Shown here piece after piece: positions 20,641 through 33,670 of a stretch of 64,000 bases of DNA. The notes beneath the pieces were generated by a model. That model was not told the origin of the DNA and made no database searches. It saw only the letters and a list, made by a program, of their open reading frames with translations. Made by a program: the position numbers and the translations under genes. Location: assembly GCA_029747015.1 (NCBI GenBank), contig JAKOGI010002256.1, positions 62,915-126,914 on the forward strand, in the 5' to 3' direction. Every line of letters begins with the position of its first letter. Position 1 is the stretch's first letter. Source of the DNA: Carnegiea gigantea (Eukaryota; Streptophyta; Magnoliopsida; Caryophyllales; Cactaceae).

Positions 20641-22057
20641 GTCTCGAGGTTAGAGTTGCTTTGCTAAGATGCGTTTTGGCCAAAAGCTAAGTATGTATAC
20701 CGCGGGGATAACGTAGACTAAGGGTGACGATCTCACTTAAGGGCGGTGTTGACCTCCCCTAGTCAGTACAATAAGATGTTTTTATGTTATAAGTAAGTTC
20801 CTGATAAAAAGGAGATTTGGCTTTTTGCCATTCTAAGTAGTCCAGAAAAGAAAAGAAGTTCTTTTAAAGGAATATGAGCTTCAAGAGGCCAAGTAAAGCA
20901 TTTTTAAGAAAAGAAGAAAGCTTTCAAATGTACACAACCTGCATATATTTTATGAATGTATTCTGAATATAGTTTAAATGAAATTTCAAGTGAAGTATAG
21001 TTACATCCTAGTAATGCATCGTACATTAAGCTTTTTAATGTGCGTATTCGATGAAAGAATGTTTCTTGCCAAGTCTTTCTTACTAGTTTAGATGTTTTGA
21101 GCACTTTCAGAAAGAATTATAAGCCTCAAAGAAGTTGGCGTGAATTATAAACCAATCGTGGAATATATGAAGAGTCATTGCGTTTTCAAAAGTATACTTG
21201 AAAGTTTCAAACTCAATCGTTGTTGCTTGTTTGATTATGTGCCTACCTATTTGTTAGGTGGGAAGTTTGGTCGCTCAGGGGCTAGAAATGAGTTGAGAGG
21301 TTAGAATGAAGTTTTAAGGGTGGTGATCTTTCCTTGTGGATTTTGATTGCCTAATATGATAGTAAAGTATGAACGCATGATATGTGTATTATTAGTATTA
21401 TTGCCTGCAACTGTTTTGGGTTTTAAGGAGTAGGGGAATTCTCACTAAACGTGTGGTTGCTCACTCCATTACTCTTTCTCCTTTTTCCCCAGGCTTTTGT
21501 TATGGTAGGTGAAAGTCGAGCCACTCATGCGGACTTGAACTTTACACCTCGTTGAAAAAGAGCAGTGTGTGCTATATGGAAGTAGATTCATGAGTTTAAC
21601 GATGTAATATAACATATTCCTAGTTTGCAATTGTTGTAAACTAAGTTTTCTAGCTCATACAATGCATATTGTTTATGAGTCGCTCTGTATGGTCGTGTGA
21701 GCCAGCCATCTGATTAGTTAGATGTCTTCGGTTGAAATTAGTTATGTTTTGGGATGTAAACTCCACTACTCCGGTTGTGTGAACCGTTGAGTTGTATCTT
21801 TCATTTCTTCTTTATTAATGAACTATATCGTTTGAGTACTCTGAGTGAATTGCTTGTTCAGTTATAAACTCCGACGCGTAGCCATTGAGCTTATTTGAAA
21901 ATGTTATATGTTTTCGTTGATTGCAGGGATTTATTGTAAGGCTTCTAGCCTGAAAACGGTCAGTTTTTAGGGAAAATTCTATCCATTTTGCCCCGAAAAT
22001 TAAGTAGGAAGTAAGACAAACGTAACACTCCTGACCCTAGGAGTTGGGGGCATTACA

Positions 22058-22078
22058 GTGTTGCTCTGATACCATCAA
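22058..22078 (-). other. 21-nt head-to-head linker between LTR C and LTR D
   Basis: Same length as the linker at 12400 but with GTGTT in place of TTGAT on the C side. The primer site reads on the minus strand (22063-22074) and belongs to LTR D. Confidence 0.88.
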
Positions 22079-25000
22079 TGTAACATGCCCTGCCCCTAGG
22101 GCCAGGAGTGTTATGGTTTCTTAACTTCTTACTTGAAATTTTGGGGTAAAACCGACAGAGTTTCCTTTAAAAACTGACCGTTTCTAGGCTAAAAGTATTA
22201 CAATAAACTCCTACAAATCAATAGAAGCGTAAAATATTTAAAAGAAGCTCAACCGCTACACGCCGGAGTTCATAACTCAACGAGCCACTCGCTCAGAGTA
22301 CACCAAATAGAATAGTTCATTAATAAAGAATAAATGGAAGATACAACTCAACCGTTCACACAACCGGAGTATTAGGGTTTACATCCCAAAACGTAATTAA
22401 CTTTAACCAAGAACACATCTAGCTAATTAGATGGTTGGCTTATATAGCCATACAGAGCGACCTTTACACCGTATACATTACACGAACTAGAATGCTTGGT
22501 TTACATATGTTTACAAACTAAGAATACATTGCATAACTTCATTAAAGACGTAAGTAGGCACACATAACACCTTGCAAGCAAGAATAGACTCTATCTTGAC
22601 ATAGTTGACTCAACTTCTTCCTGTCACAAAGAAAACCTGTGGGAAAAGGGGGAAGAGTAGTGGGATGAGCAACCATACGCTCAGCAAGTGTCCCTCAACC
22701 CCCTTAAAGCCAAAATTGTTGCATGCAATAATATTTTTAATAGTCACATATCACGTATTCATACTTTACTATCATATTAGGCTTTCATAAAACCCTTATG
22801 GAAGGATCACTAAACATAAACTTCTTTTTAACCACTCGAACATATTTCTAGGCTCCTAAATAACCAACTTCTCAAAACCGAGCACTCAATTCACATAAGC
22901 AAGCAACGAGGCTAAGCACATGAACTTTCTTTTTCGAAAAGATAACTATATAGCATTCTATTTAAACTATAGATAACGCATCATTCATATGATGCGCACA
23001 TAAGGTTATCTCTTTTTATAGTGATACTTTTCTTGACATTTCATTCATATGATATATATCAGGCATACATAAATTTCAAGTCTCATTCAGATCTCATTCA
23101 TAGGGTATGCATGAAATATGATCATAAGGCTTTCTTTTTCATGATCGTATCTTACTTAGCATCTCATTCATAAGTCGTACTTAGAATGTTCACATAACGC
23201 TTTACTTTTATTAGCGTGCTTTACTTAGATCTTATTCATATGATATACACAAGCATCTTTCTTTCTTCTTGTAAAAACACTTTACTTAGACTTACTTGAA
23301 ATCTCATTCACATTTCATTCATAAGACAAGCACAAAGCATGCACAGAAAATTTTTCTTCTTTTCCTGAGAACACTTTGCCTAGCCTATTGCGGCTCATAA
23401 AAACTCTTTTCTTAGCCTCCTTGAGGCTCGTTTTTATTAAAGGAAATCTCTTTCGTATTGGTCGCATAATGACCCTTATAACTTTTCACATTTCACTCAA
23501 TTGACCTCTTAATGGCCATTAAAACTTTCTTTCCTCTGAAATACTTAAAATGGCAAAATGCCAACTGCTTTTCATTGCTTATTAGGAAAATATATCTGGC
23601 ATAAGATCATTACAGGGTGCTGATTGGGTGAGATCTATTCTCAACCCTATAGTGAGACCTAATGCTCACGCTTAAGCTCTTACTCCCGGGACGACTGCGT
23701 ATAACATATCGGACTATTATCCTCGTCAGGGTTTTCTAAGATCTCCTAGTACTAGAACTTACCCCCTCGACTAGCATCATTCATAACATATAGTCCGAAG
23801 CACATTATCTTGGCCAATTGAAAGCGTATCGGCCATAACGGCTAATAATTTTGTTGCCTCTCACAGCGAAATCCTTTTTCATACATCGTACTTTCTTTTT
23901 AATCAAATTCTTTAGGGATTCCCTGGTTCAAGCGAGGTCACTCCTAAAGCAAAGTTCATATAGCTAAAGTAGGCCATTGATCGCTAATAGTCATGGCTAC
24001 TATTGTTTTCAAACACAACAAACACAACACCTTCAAACGGATAATGCATCTTAATAACACAAAAGAGGAGGGATTTGCACGTATTACATTCAAGCACTTC
24101 ATAATTATTTCAACAATACAATGAGCCACACACGGCCTCGCAATCCATACAACTGCAATTAATTCACAACCTAGGCTCACTCCCTACAAGCACCGTACCA
24201 CAAAGAACCTCGAACCACTCATAGTTCTACCTCAAACCATCCAACTGCCATCTCAATTTTCAATTTAGTAATCACAATATATTATCATGCAAGCTTATAA
24301 AGAGATGTGTAATAGGGTTTATGCACTTATCTAGGTGAGCAGCACCATCCAGCGGTGCATTATAGCATATATAAACACATACACATACATATCTATATTG
24401 CATTAACTTGAAGCAGGCACTTAATGAACCGTATTAAACTAACAAGGCATGAAACTCGATTACATTCTTGACTTACATTTAGGAATTAAGCATGTCATAC
24501 CCATGTCATTTTAAATTATTATTCAGGCATAAAATAACTAGTTAAGCGATATCGATTCAAGGGTTTCGTTTATTGTATTGAAGTTACTACTCAGGCCTAA
24601 TTAAGCTAACTAAGCCTCATATGAATCAAGGCGTTTGTTCATTATATCGAAATTACTAATCAGGCATGCATTAACTAATTAGGCAAACATCGAATCAAGG
24701 GTTCCGTTCATCATATCAAAGTTACTATTCAAGCCTAATTAAACCAACTAAGCATAATATGAATCAAGGCATTCATTTATTATATAAAAGTTACTATTCG
24801 AACCCATTTACCTCATTTAAGCATAGTAGGATTCTGGACATTCATTTATCATATTGAAGTTACTATTTGAGTCAACCCTTCAGGCATGCATTAACTGAAT
24901 TCACTTGAATGAAATCTAAACATGCATAACTCATTTCGAACTAGGTTTTCAGGCATGTATTCTATCTAACTTAACATGCATAGTTTCTGATTACATATTT

Positions 25001-26021
25001 CATGAAATGAACTAAACCTAAGCTAACATGCATCATCGTTGAGGCTAAAATGTTTTCGAATCTACCAATACTTAGGAGGCGAGAAACACCCACCTGGACT
25101 CGAAGCTAAGGACCTGTTCTAAGGGCTTTGGGCTCGACTTCGGGTGTTGGAAGGCCCCAATTCTCGAGCCTAAGCCCCAACTCAGTGAGCACCAATTGAG
25201 TACCGGTTACACATCTAAGCCGCTGACGAAACCCTACCTTTCAAATCCTTGAGTCACACGGCTGTTGGTGGTCACCGAACCACCAGTGGCACTTTGCCGG
25301 TGTCTCGTCGCCACCGCTCCCTTTCCCCCTCGACCTCTTGATCTCTCTTTCTCTCTCTCTGCTTGTCGCGACGGTTACAGCTAGGGAGTCGACGAGTCGA
25401 CGGGGTGCGAACTGAGGTGGTGCTGCCACCGTCGCCACCGCGCCTCTCGTTCCTCACTCTCTCCCTCTCTCTCGTTTGGTGGTTGCCGGGGAGGGGGTCG
25501 ACGAGGAGCCAAAACCAAACCCCCCTCCTCTCGCGTTTCTTGCCGTGAAAAGTAAGGGGCTTCGACCCCTTATTTGCCCCTCTCTTTTTTTTTTTTTCGT
25601 TGTTGTTTTGGGTTTCATTTGGGTTTAAGAGCTGAGTCAACTAAAATTGCCAGTCTAATCTCGTACCTCTTATTCTAAACCCAATCGTTAATACAATCGC
25701 TCATCGATCATTTGTTCCCAAATACGTCCAGGTTCGATTTATTAAATCTCGAAACTAATTCTAAGTAAACAACCTAAACGCATTCGGGAAACGACTAAAT
25801 GAATCGAATAACGACTAAATTAAACTATCGATGTAATTTAAGGGCACAAATAGCACGAATTAACTTTAAAATCAACAATAATAATTCTTTTTAATAAAGT
25901 TATCGATCACATAAGCGCATTAGTAATAATTTAACTCGTATAGTTAATAAAAATACGATTTTATAATGTAAAAGGTAAAACAGCCAGGTTAACTAAAAAA
26001 ATAAAGGAGGCGGGTCTTACA
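22079..26021 (-). repeat. Gypsy LTR D, full length, 3943 bp
   Basis: Minus-strand LTR from TGTAAGACCCG (26021) to the TGTTACA-type end (22079). It carries X-subfamily markers (GAGCACTCAATTCACATAAG near 22882) but the GC-rich leader (about 25100-25570). Donor-like CAG|GTGGGT is at 25093; the acceptor CCCACAG|G lies near 22637. No coding sequence. Confidence 0.88.
25554..25571 (-). other. GGGGC hairpin in LTR D leader
   Basis: AAGGGGC and CCCCTTA arms around a TTCGA loop, followed by a run of T. Confidence 0.6.
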
Positions 26022-26760
26022 CTCTTCCCCCTTTAAAAGAATTTCGTTCTCGAAATTCTAAACCTAAGTTCGGTCATTCCTCGAATGTACGCACACAACT
26101 AGGATCTACACAGTAGGTTCACAAAAGGTTTCATTTTGCAGACACTACTTTTTTTTAAATCGAAAGAAAATGGCTTATGGTATCCTGTCTCTTCCTCTCC
26201 AATCCCCTTCAAGTATGTACTCACTCTATTTAGGCGCTGAGGGCAAATCGCATTGAATAGGGGCAAATGAGTTGGCATGGATAACCATATCAAACTTATT
26301 TTACCTGAACATCATCTTTAAAATTTGTATCTGAGCAATACTAGAATCGCAACGACTGCTCTACACTTACACATCAACACAACAGACATTTAAAGGATTT
26401 TCATGCATGGCAACTTAAACATAATATTTCGAGGCCATATCTAGGCATTCAACTTAATCATGTTCATTCTGAAACATAAATAAATCGAATTTATTTCAAA
26501 ATCAAGTCAGTCAACCAAGGCTTTCTTATCACAGCAAAGTAGCAAGGACATCAAGGTAGCAAGGACATAAGATAACTCAGCATCTGGAGTGCTATCAAAT
26601 TAGCAAGCAAAAAAGAACTTGCAAGAAAAATGGCATGCTAAGAATGCAGGTTGATGGGCAGTGGGGCTTCAGTATGTTACTTGCAAGCATGTTATTTCGG
26701 GTAGAGATCGCCCATCGGGACTAATAGTTTTCATGGGGAAAAGAAGGCTTCTAAGTATTT
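26022..26760 (-). other. Gypsy internal 3' region, type beta, left palindrome arm
   Basis: Starts with an inverted polypurine tract (CTCTTCCCCC) next to LTR D. The first roughly 290 bp match type alpha; the rest is found only here and, inverted, at 27090-27600. It includes GGGCAGTGGGGCTTCAGTAT at 26651-26670, which resembles the chimera scars. No ORF. Confidence 0.75.
26204..26263 (-). other. Conserved internal-region stem-loop, copy 2
   Basis: Minus-strand arms CCCCTATTCAA and TTGAAGGGG pair with one internal mismatch and a one-base asymmetry. Confidence 0.5.
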
Positions 26761-27089
26761 AATTTGCATGCATATATTTTCAAAACAGTTGCTCAAGCAT
26801 GTGAGTTACAGGACATGATACAGCAAGCAATATGGGAGTTAGTAGAGGAATTACTCAAGTGCTCCTAAGCTTATGTCTCATGTTAGAACTATAATAAACT
26901 AAACAAAAGATTTCAGGCCTGAGTGTGTAGCTGAAAAAATGATAAGTAGACGAGATAATCACAATAGTGTAGCTAATGGAAAGTTCAACCAGAGGGTCTT
27001 CATAGAGAGCTGATTATCTCTACTTACTGAGAACATACAAGTAAGATGACATGGCTATAGACATGAATCTACACCCTTTTGCGCGAAAT
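26761..27089. other. Palindrome spacer between the beta arms
   Basis: About 330 bp that does not align with the arms except for a weak inverted pair (GATAATC near 26960 and GATTATC near 27012). I recognise nothing in it and see no ORF. Confidence 0.6.
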
Positions 27090-27884
27090 ATCTTGACCTA
27101 CTTAGAAGCCTTCCTTCCCCCATGAAAACTACTAGTCCTGGTGGGCGATCTCTACCTGAAACAATGTGCTTACAAGTAACATACTGAACCCCTACTGCCC
27201 ATGAGCCTGCATTCTTAGCATGTCGTTTTTCTTCCAAGTTCTTTCTTGCTTGCTAATTAATAGCACCATGAATTACTCTCAGTAATGTATAGGTTATAAC
27301 CTTGTAACAGTGACTGATGTCGCTTATAATTATTAGTCTTGCAAATGCTGAGTTGCCTCATGTCCTTGCTACTTTGCTGTGATACAGAAGCCTTGGTTGA
27401 CTGACTTGATTTTGAAATAAATTCGATTTCTTGACATCTCAGAATGAACTTGGTTAAGTTAAATGCCTTGATATGACCTCAAATTATTATGTTTAAGTTG
27501 CCATACATGACAAATCCTTTAAATGTCCGCTCGTGTTGATGCGTAAGTATCGAGTAGTCATTGCGATTCTAGTATTGCTTAGATAAAAATTTTAAAGATG
27601 ATGTGCATTTAAAATAAGTTTGATATGGTTATCCATGCTAACTCATTTGCCCCTCTTCAACGCGATTTGTCCTCGGCGCTGAAATAGAGTAAGTAGACAC
27701 TTGAAGAGGATTGGCAAGGAGGAGACTGGATACCATAACCATTTTTTTTCCGATTTAAAAGAAACGGCAAAATAAAACCTTTCGGAAACCTACCGTATTG
27801 ATCATAGTTGTGTGCGTACATTCTCAGAATGACCGAACTTACGTTTAGAATTTCGAGGATGAAATTCTTTTGAGGGGGGAAGAG
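27090..27884 (+). other. Gypsy internal 3' region, type beta, right palindrome arm
   Basis: Inverted counterpart of 26022-26760 with about 90-100 extra bases (about 27259-27350). It ends with GAATTTCGAGGATGAAATTC and a polypurine tract TGAGGGGGGAAGAG directly before the LTR, the arrangement seen at the 3' end of plant chromovirus-type gypsy elements. Confidence 0.78.
27652..27709 (+). other. Conserved internal-region stem-loop, copy 3
   Basis: Perfect nine-base arms CCTCTTCAA and TTGAAGAGG around a 40-base loop with CCTCGGCGCTGAAATAGAG. Confidence 0.6.
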
Positions 27885-30800
27885 TGTAAGACCCGCGTCC
27901 TTTATTTTTAAGTTAACATGACTGTCTTACCTTTTTCGTTCTAAAATCATATTTTTATTAACTATATAAGTAAAATTGTTATCAATGTGCTTATATGAAA
28001 GATAATTTTATTAAAAAGAATTGCTATCTTTATTATTGATTTTGTTGACGTTACTTATTTATAAAACTACTGAATCGATGCTAACTCGAGTTTTTAAAAT
28101 CGTTTTTCGTTTTATTTAGTCCATTCTCGAAGTTTAAATAGGATGTCACTTGTAGGGCGTTTCGACCCGAGCTTAGACCGATCGATAACGAAAATATAAA
28201 CGGGATTTAATTAGTGTGGCTTTTGGAACCCCCAAAAAAAAAAAAAAAACACAAGGGGCTAAAGCCCCTTACTCTATCAGGAAAAAGGCACGACAGGGGG
28301 GTTCCCCAAACCCGAGCCCCGTAACCCAAACGCTAGGAGAGAGAGGAAGAGAGAGGGGGGACCGACGGACGGCGCTGGGGGCTGGGGACGGTGGCAGTGC
28401 TCCAGCAAGTCAGGCGCTGACCGACCCCCATGACACCACAACAGAGAGAGAGAGAGAGATGTAGCGAGAGTGAGAAGGAGCGGAAAGGGTTTGAGGAACC
28501 GCGACCCGCGCTGGCAACCGTCACAGCCGAGGCCAGCGACCAGGCGGCAGTTAAGCTCGAGTCCAGCAACCACTAGTAGCAGCATCCATAAAAGGGCCAA
28601 AATGGTGGGGTTGCTTCGAGTACGAGAGCAGCAGCAAAGAGGGACGAAATTCGGGTCCTTAAGCGTCTAAATTCAAACCCAAGCCCCAAAATTGGGTCCT
28701 TTAGCTTGGAGTCCAGGTGGATGTTTCTCGCCTCTTAAGTATTAGTGGATTCGAAAACATTTTAGCCTAAACGATGATGCATGCCAGCGTAGGTTTAGTA
28801 CATTTCATGATATATGTAATGAGAAACTATACATGTTAAGTTAGATGGAATACATGCCTAAAAACTTAGTTCGAAATGAGTTATGTATGTTTAGATTCAG
28901 TTCAAGTGAATTCAGTTATTACATGCCTAAAAATATAGTTCGAAATGAGTTATGCATGTTTAGGTTCGATTCAAGTGAATTCAATTAATGCATACCTGAA
29001 GGGTTGACTTGAATAGCAACTTCGATACGATTAATGAATACCTAGAATCGTATTAAATGACTTAAATAGGTTTGAATAGTGATTTCAATATAATAAACGA
29101 ATGTCTAAAATCGTAATCCACTTAAATGACCTAATTATTTTCAAATAGAGTAACATCGATATGATAGATGAATGCCTAGAATCGTACTATGCTTAAATGA
29201 CGTAAATGGGTTCGAATAGTAACTTCGATATAATAAACAAATGCCTCGATTCATATTATGCTCAGTTGGTTTAATTAGGCTTAAATAGTAACTTTGATAT
29301 GATGAACGGAACCTTTCATTTGATGTTTGCCTAATTGGTTACTGTATGCCTGATTAGTAGTTTCGATATAATGAACAAACGCCTCGATTCATATGAGGCT
29401 TAGTTGACTTAATTAGGCCTGAATAGTAACTTCGATACAATAAACGAAACCCTTGAATCGATGTTGCTTAACTAGTTATTTTATGCCTGAATAGTAATTT
29501 AAAATGACATGGTTATGACATGCTTAATTCCTAAACGTAAGTCATGAATGTAATTGAGTTTCATGCCTTGTTAGTTTAATACGGTTCATTAAGTGCCTCC
29601 TTCAAGTTGATGCGATATAGATATACATGTGTATGTGTTTATATATGCTATAATGCACCGCTGAATGGTGTTGCTTGCCCAGGTAAGTGCATAAACCCTA
29701 TTGGATGTCTCTTTATAAGCTTGCCTAATAATATGTTATGATTACCAAATTGAAAACCGAGATGATAGTTGGATGGTTTGAGATAGAACTATGAGTGGTT
29801 CGAAGTTCTTTGTGGTACGATGCTTGTGAGGAGGGAGCCTGGGTTGTGAATTAACCGCAATCGTGTGAAATGCGAGGCCGTATGTGATTCATTGTGTTGT
29901 TAAAATGATTATGAGGTGCTTGAATGTAATACGTGAAAATCCCTCCCCTTTTATGTTATTAATATGCATTATGTGTGTGAAGGTGTTGCTATGAAAAAGG
30001 ATGTTTCTCGTGTTTCAAAACAATAATAGCCATGACTGTTAGCAATCAATGGCCTATTTTAGCTATACGAACTTCGTTTTAGGAGTGAACTCGCTTGAAG
30101 GGGGGAATCCCTAAAGAATTTGATTGAAAAGAAAGTGCGATGTGTAAAAAAAAAAAAGATTCCACTGTTTTAGCCGTTATGGCCCATGCGCTTTCAATTG
30201 GCTAAGATAATGTGCTTCAGACAATATGTTATGAATGATTATGTTAGCCTAGGGGATAAGTCCTGGTACTAGGAGACCCTAGAAGACGCTGACGAGGGTA
30301 ATGGTCCGATATGTTATATGTAGCCGTCCTGGGAGTAAAAGCTTAAGCATAAACGTTAGGTCTCACTATGGGGTTGAGAATAGATCTCACCCAATCTGCA
30401 CCCTGTAATGATCTTATGCCAAATTTATTTTCCTAATAAGCAAAGAAAAGCAGTTGACATTTTGCCATTTAAAGTATTTCAGAAGAAAGAAAGTCTCAAG
30501 GGCAATTAAGGGGCCAGTTGAATGAAATGTGAAAAGTTATAAGGATCATTATGCGACCAATACGAAAGAGATTTCCTTTAATGGAAACGAGTCTCAAAGA
30601 GGCTAAGAAAAGAGTTTTTATGGGCCTCAAGAGGCTAAGCAAAGTGTTTTCAAGAAAAAAAGAAAAGTTTTTCTGTGCATGCCCTGTGCTTTTCTTGTGA
30701 ATGAAATGTGAATGGCATTTCAAGTAAGGCTAAATAAAGTGTTTTCACAAAAATAGAGAAAGATGCTTGTGCCTATCATATGAATGAGATCTAAGTGAAG

Positions 30801-31613
30801 TATGCTAATGAAAATAAAGCGTTATGTTCACATTCCAAGTATAACTTATGAATGAGATGTTAAGTAAGATACGATCATGAAAAAACAAAGCCTTATGATC
30901 ATATTTCTCACGTACCCTATGAATGAGACTGAAATTTGTGTGTACCTTATGTACACCATATGAATGAAATGCCAAGAAAAGTATAATTATGAAAAGAGAT
31001 AACCTTATGTGCACACTATATGAATGATGTTTCATGTATAGTTTAAATGGAATGCTAAAAGGTTATGTTATAAAAAGAAAGATCCCTATGCTTAGCCCTC
31101 GATGCTTGCTTACATGCTTAACTACTTGTTGGTAAAGAAACTTAGTCATTGAGGGACCTAGAAATATGTTTGAGTGGCTGAAATGAAGTTTATTTTTAGT
31201 AACCCTTCCATAAGGACTTTATGAATGCCTAATATGATAGTAAAGTATGAATACGTGTTATATGGCTATTAAAGACATTATTGCCCGCAACAATTTCGGT
31301 TTAAAGAGGGTCGGGGGACACTCCCTGAGCATGTGGTTGCTCATCCCACTACTCTTTCCCCTTTTTCCCCCAGGTTTTCTTCGTGACAGGAAGAAATTGA
31401 GTCAGCTATGTCAAGATGGAGTCTATTCTCGCTTGCAAGGTGTCATGTTTGCCTACTTACGTCTTTAATGAAGTCTTGTGAAGTATTCTTAGTTTTTAAA
31501 TGTTCGTAAATAATTGTTCTAGTTCATGTAATACGTACGGTATGAAGGTCGCTTTGTATGGCCGTATGAGCCAACCATCTAATTAGTTAGATGTCTTCTT
31601 GGTCAAAGTTAGT
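27885..31613 (+). repeat. Gypsy LTR E, 3' end missing
   Basis: Starts TGTAAGACCCGCG after a polypurine tract. It breaks off after CAAAGTTAGT, where others continue TATGTTTTGGGATG; about 450 bases are missing. It has the GC-rich leader with poly-A, hairpin and a short (AG)n, donor-like CAG|GTGGAT at 28717, the 68-bp sub-repeats and an acceptor at 31373. Confidence 0.87.
28253..28270 (+). other. GGGGC hairpin in LTR E leader
   Basis: AAGGGGC, loop TAAA, GCCCCTT: a perfect seven-base stem immediately after a run of 16 A. Located where transcription of the leader may begin; function unknown. Confidence 0.65.
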
Positions 31614-31962
31614 CAGGTGAGGCTCGAGTAGGTCGATTAAGTGAAAGTGGTGAGTTGGGCGTAAGTATAGGAGTCAGATAACTCCCCACATCGAGGTGAA
31701 CTTATGGGTGTTCCATTGGTATAATAAGTTTCTAATCTACGAATTGACTTCATTGATTGACCTTTATGCGATCCGGTTAAGCCGATCGAGTAAAATGTGA
31801 GTCATGTGTTAGGAAGTGAGTCCAATTCACTTGTATCATGTAAGCTAAGTGATGTTTTGAATGATAAATGTTTTCTTCGTGCGCTCTGAAAAGACAATCA
31901 ATAGTTAAATCATGTCAATTTAGACTTGAGCGATTGAAAATCCTTTTCTAAGCTTGTCTTTG

Positions 31963-32022
31963 CCCCTAAAGTACGATTTGCTCCTCGGGCCCCATAATGG
32001 AGTGAGCAGACGCACTTAAAGG
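31963..32022 (+). other. Conserved internal-region stem-loop, copy 4 (diverged)
   Basis: CCCCTAAAGT and ACTTAAAGG arms with two mismatches; the loop still reads CCTCGGGCCCCATAATGG then AGTGAGCAGACGC. It lies 1.6 kb upstream of copy 5 in the same remnant, so the motif was duplicated within the internal region long ago. Confidence 0.45.
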
Positions 32023-33612
32023 TTAGTAGAGAAGAAGTTCAAAACAGATCAGCTATTTTTCACCTTTAAAATCCGAAGTTTTGAAATGTTAATGTCTTTT
32101 CACTGTCGAGTTAAGTTTTACTTTACACTCTTTAGCTATGATAAACGAGCTTAGGTTTCCAAGTACATGCCATTGTACTATACGTGTTGAGATTGTTTGC
32201 TATAATCAATAATCCCTACTAATGTAGGCGACCTATAGTAAGAGTCCTATGATCACCTTTGAGATAGGTGTACCTCATTAGACCTTAACGCGTACCTATA
32301 AGGCCATTGATGTGTTTGTGATCAAATGCCGACAACATGAGTCTCGGTAACTACTTGGCTTGAATTTGATTAAATGTGTAACTGTATTAGTTAGAACGAT
32401 TTGAATTTATGTAGTTAGTTACACGACATGACTCTTAAATCGTTATGTACAGCCCATCGATACTATTTTCTTGTGTTATAATTGGACCAGTTGAACTCGA
32501 TGTATGTAATGCGTGATTAGATCACAATAGAGCTACATTTACATGAATCATATCTATAGAAATATGTATCTCATGTCTAAGAAAGTAGCATAGTACAACA
32601 CTCAGGTCATCATATATATTGGCACTCATGTCCATTGTGCACGGTTATTCAAGTGTCTTGTGAATGATTGGCTTAGTAAATGCATACCTTGGTGTTTGCT
32701 TGACTTGAGTTGGTTTTGGCGTGTGACCTAGCTATCCAAATGATTTAACTCTCGCAATTTGTAGCATGGTATGACCTTAGAGTTATCATTTACATCCCAT
32801 GAATTCCTTAGTTCCATGTTATAACTGAATAACAGCATACATGTATTTGAAGCATGATGAGGCGACCATAGAAACCCACATTCATATATTCTTGCCATAG
32901 CATTCTCTCCTCAAGGTGTTCCTATCGACATGTTATGCTAGTTCGTGCTATTCATGGTTCTTAATCCTTAGTGCTCTGTTGTATATCCTACATGATATCA
33001 ATGTGAATTCGAGTATTACCCCAAGCCCCTTCACTGTCAATGTGATGTAATATAATGTCTCTACTACCTTAAATACGATGTGGTAGCTTTCTGATCAATT
33101 GATTTTACCTCAGAGTGATATGATTTCTTCATGCCCTTAAATGAACTTAACTAAGTTAACTGCCTTCATACGAACCTGACTTGTTCTTTATAAGCTGGCA
33201 TGAATGAAAGATCTAAAAATCAGCTAAGGCCGATGTATGAATATAGAAGTGTCAGCGCATATGTTTCCCTCTTGTGAGTTACTTACTATATACGATGTCA
33301 TTATGCTAAGGATTATGCTACGTGATGCCACGTGACGCTTATGTGATGCCTTACTACTTTAATGTGTTATGAAAGTCTCTAGGTTAACAGTTTTGATCCT
33401 AAAAAGTGGCTTGAACTCATTGCCTTAGAATGAGACTACCAGTATATAATCTTGAGATGTCATCATCCTGTTTGTCATGCCTGTAGATGCCCACTTATAA
33501 GTGCATATGCATAGAGTTGTTGCTAGCCATGCGAACTGAGTCTAGATAATCGAAAACCTATGACCTTTTTTAAAACAAGCTCAATATGGTTTTCCACACC
33601 AGCCCAGTTGCC

Positions 33613-33670
33613 CCTCTTCAATGCGATTTTCCCTCGGCGCCTAAATAGAGTGAGTAGACGCTTGAAGAGG
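33613..33670 (+). other. Conserved internal-region stem-loop, copy 5
   Basis: Arms CCTCTTCAA and TTGAAGAGG extend inward by GCG and CGC past one bulged T, giving about twelve pairs. Confidence 0.6.

Larger units (their letters stand above)
17453..22057 (+). repeat. Gypsy LTR C, diverged subfamily, 4605 bp
   Basis: Runs from TGTTACGCCC to GGGGGCATTACA and is preceded by a polypurine tract. The ends, leader and last 600 bp resemble the other LTRs; the middle is unrelated, with a 60-bp tandem array replacing the 68-bp sub-repeats. The leader (17873-18470) contains a (CT)18 run and shares phrases with A's leader (TACCCATGCTCG). Donor-like GAG|GTGAGG at 18470 and acceptor CCCCAG at 21492 are kept. 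Short ORFs in the leader are unsupported. Confidence 0.85.

Noticed and set aside
31614..33000. Possible gypsy pol remnant upstream of LTR F
   Set aside because: I looked for RT, RNase H, integrase or chromodomain motifs in all frames by eye and found none; left as unassigned non-coding internal sequence.
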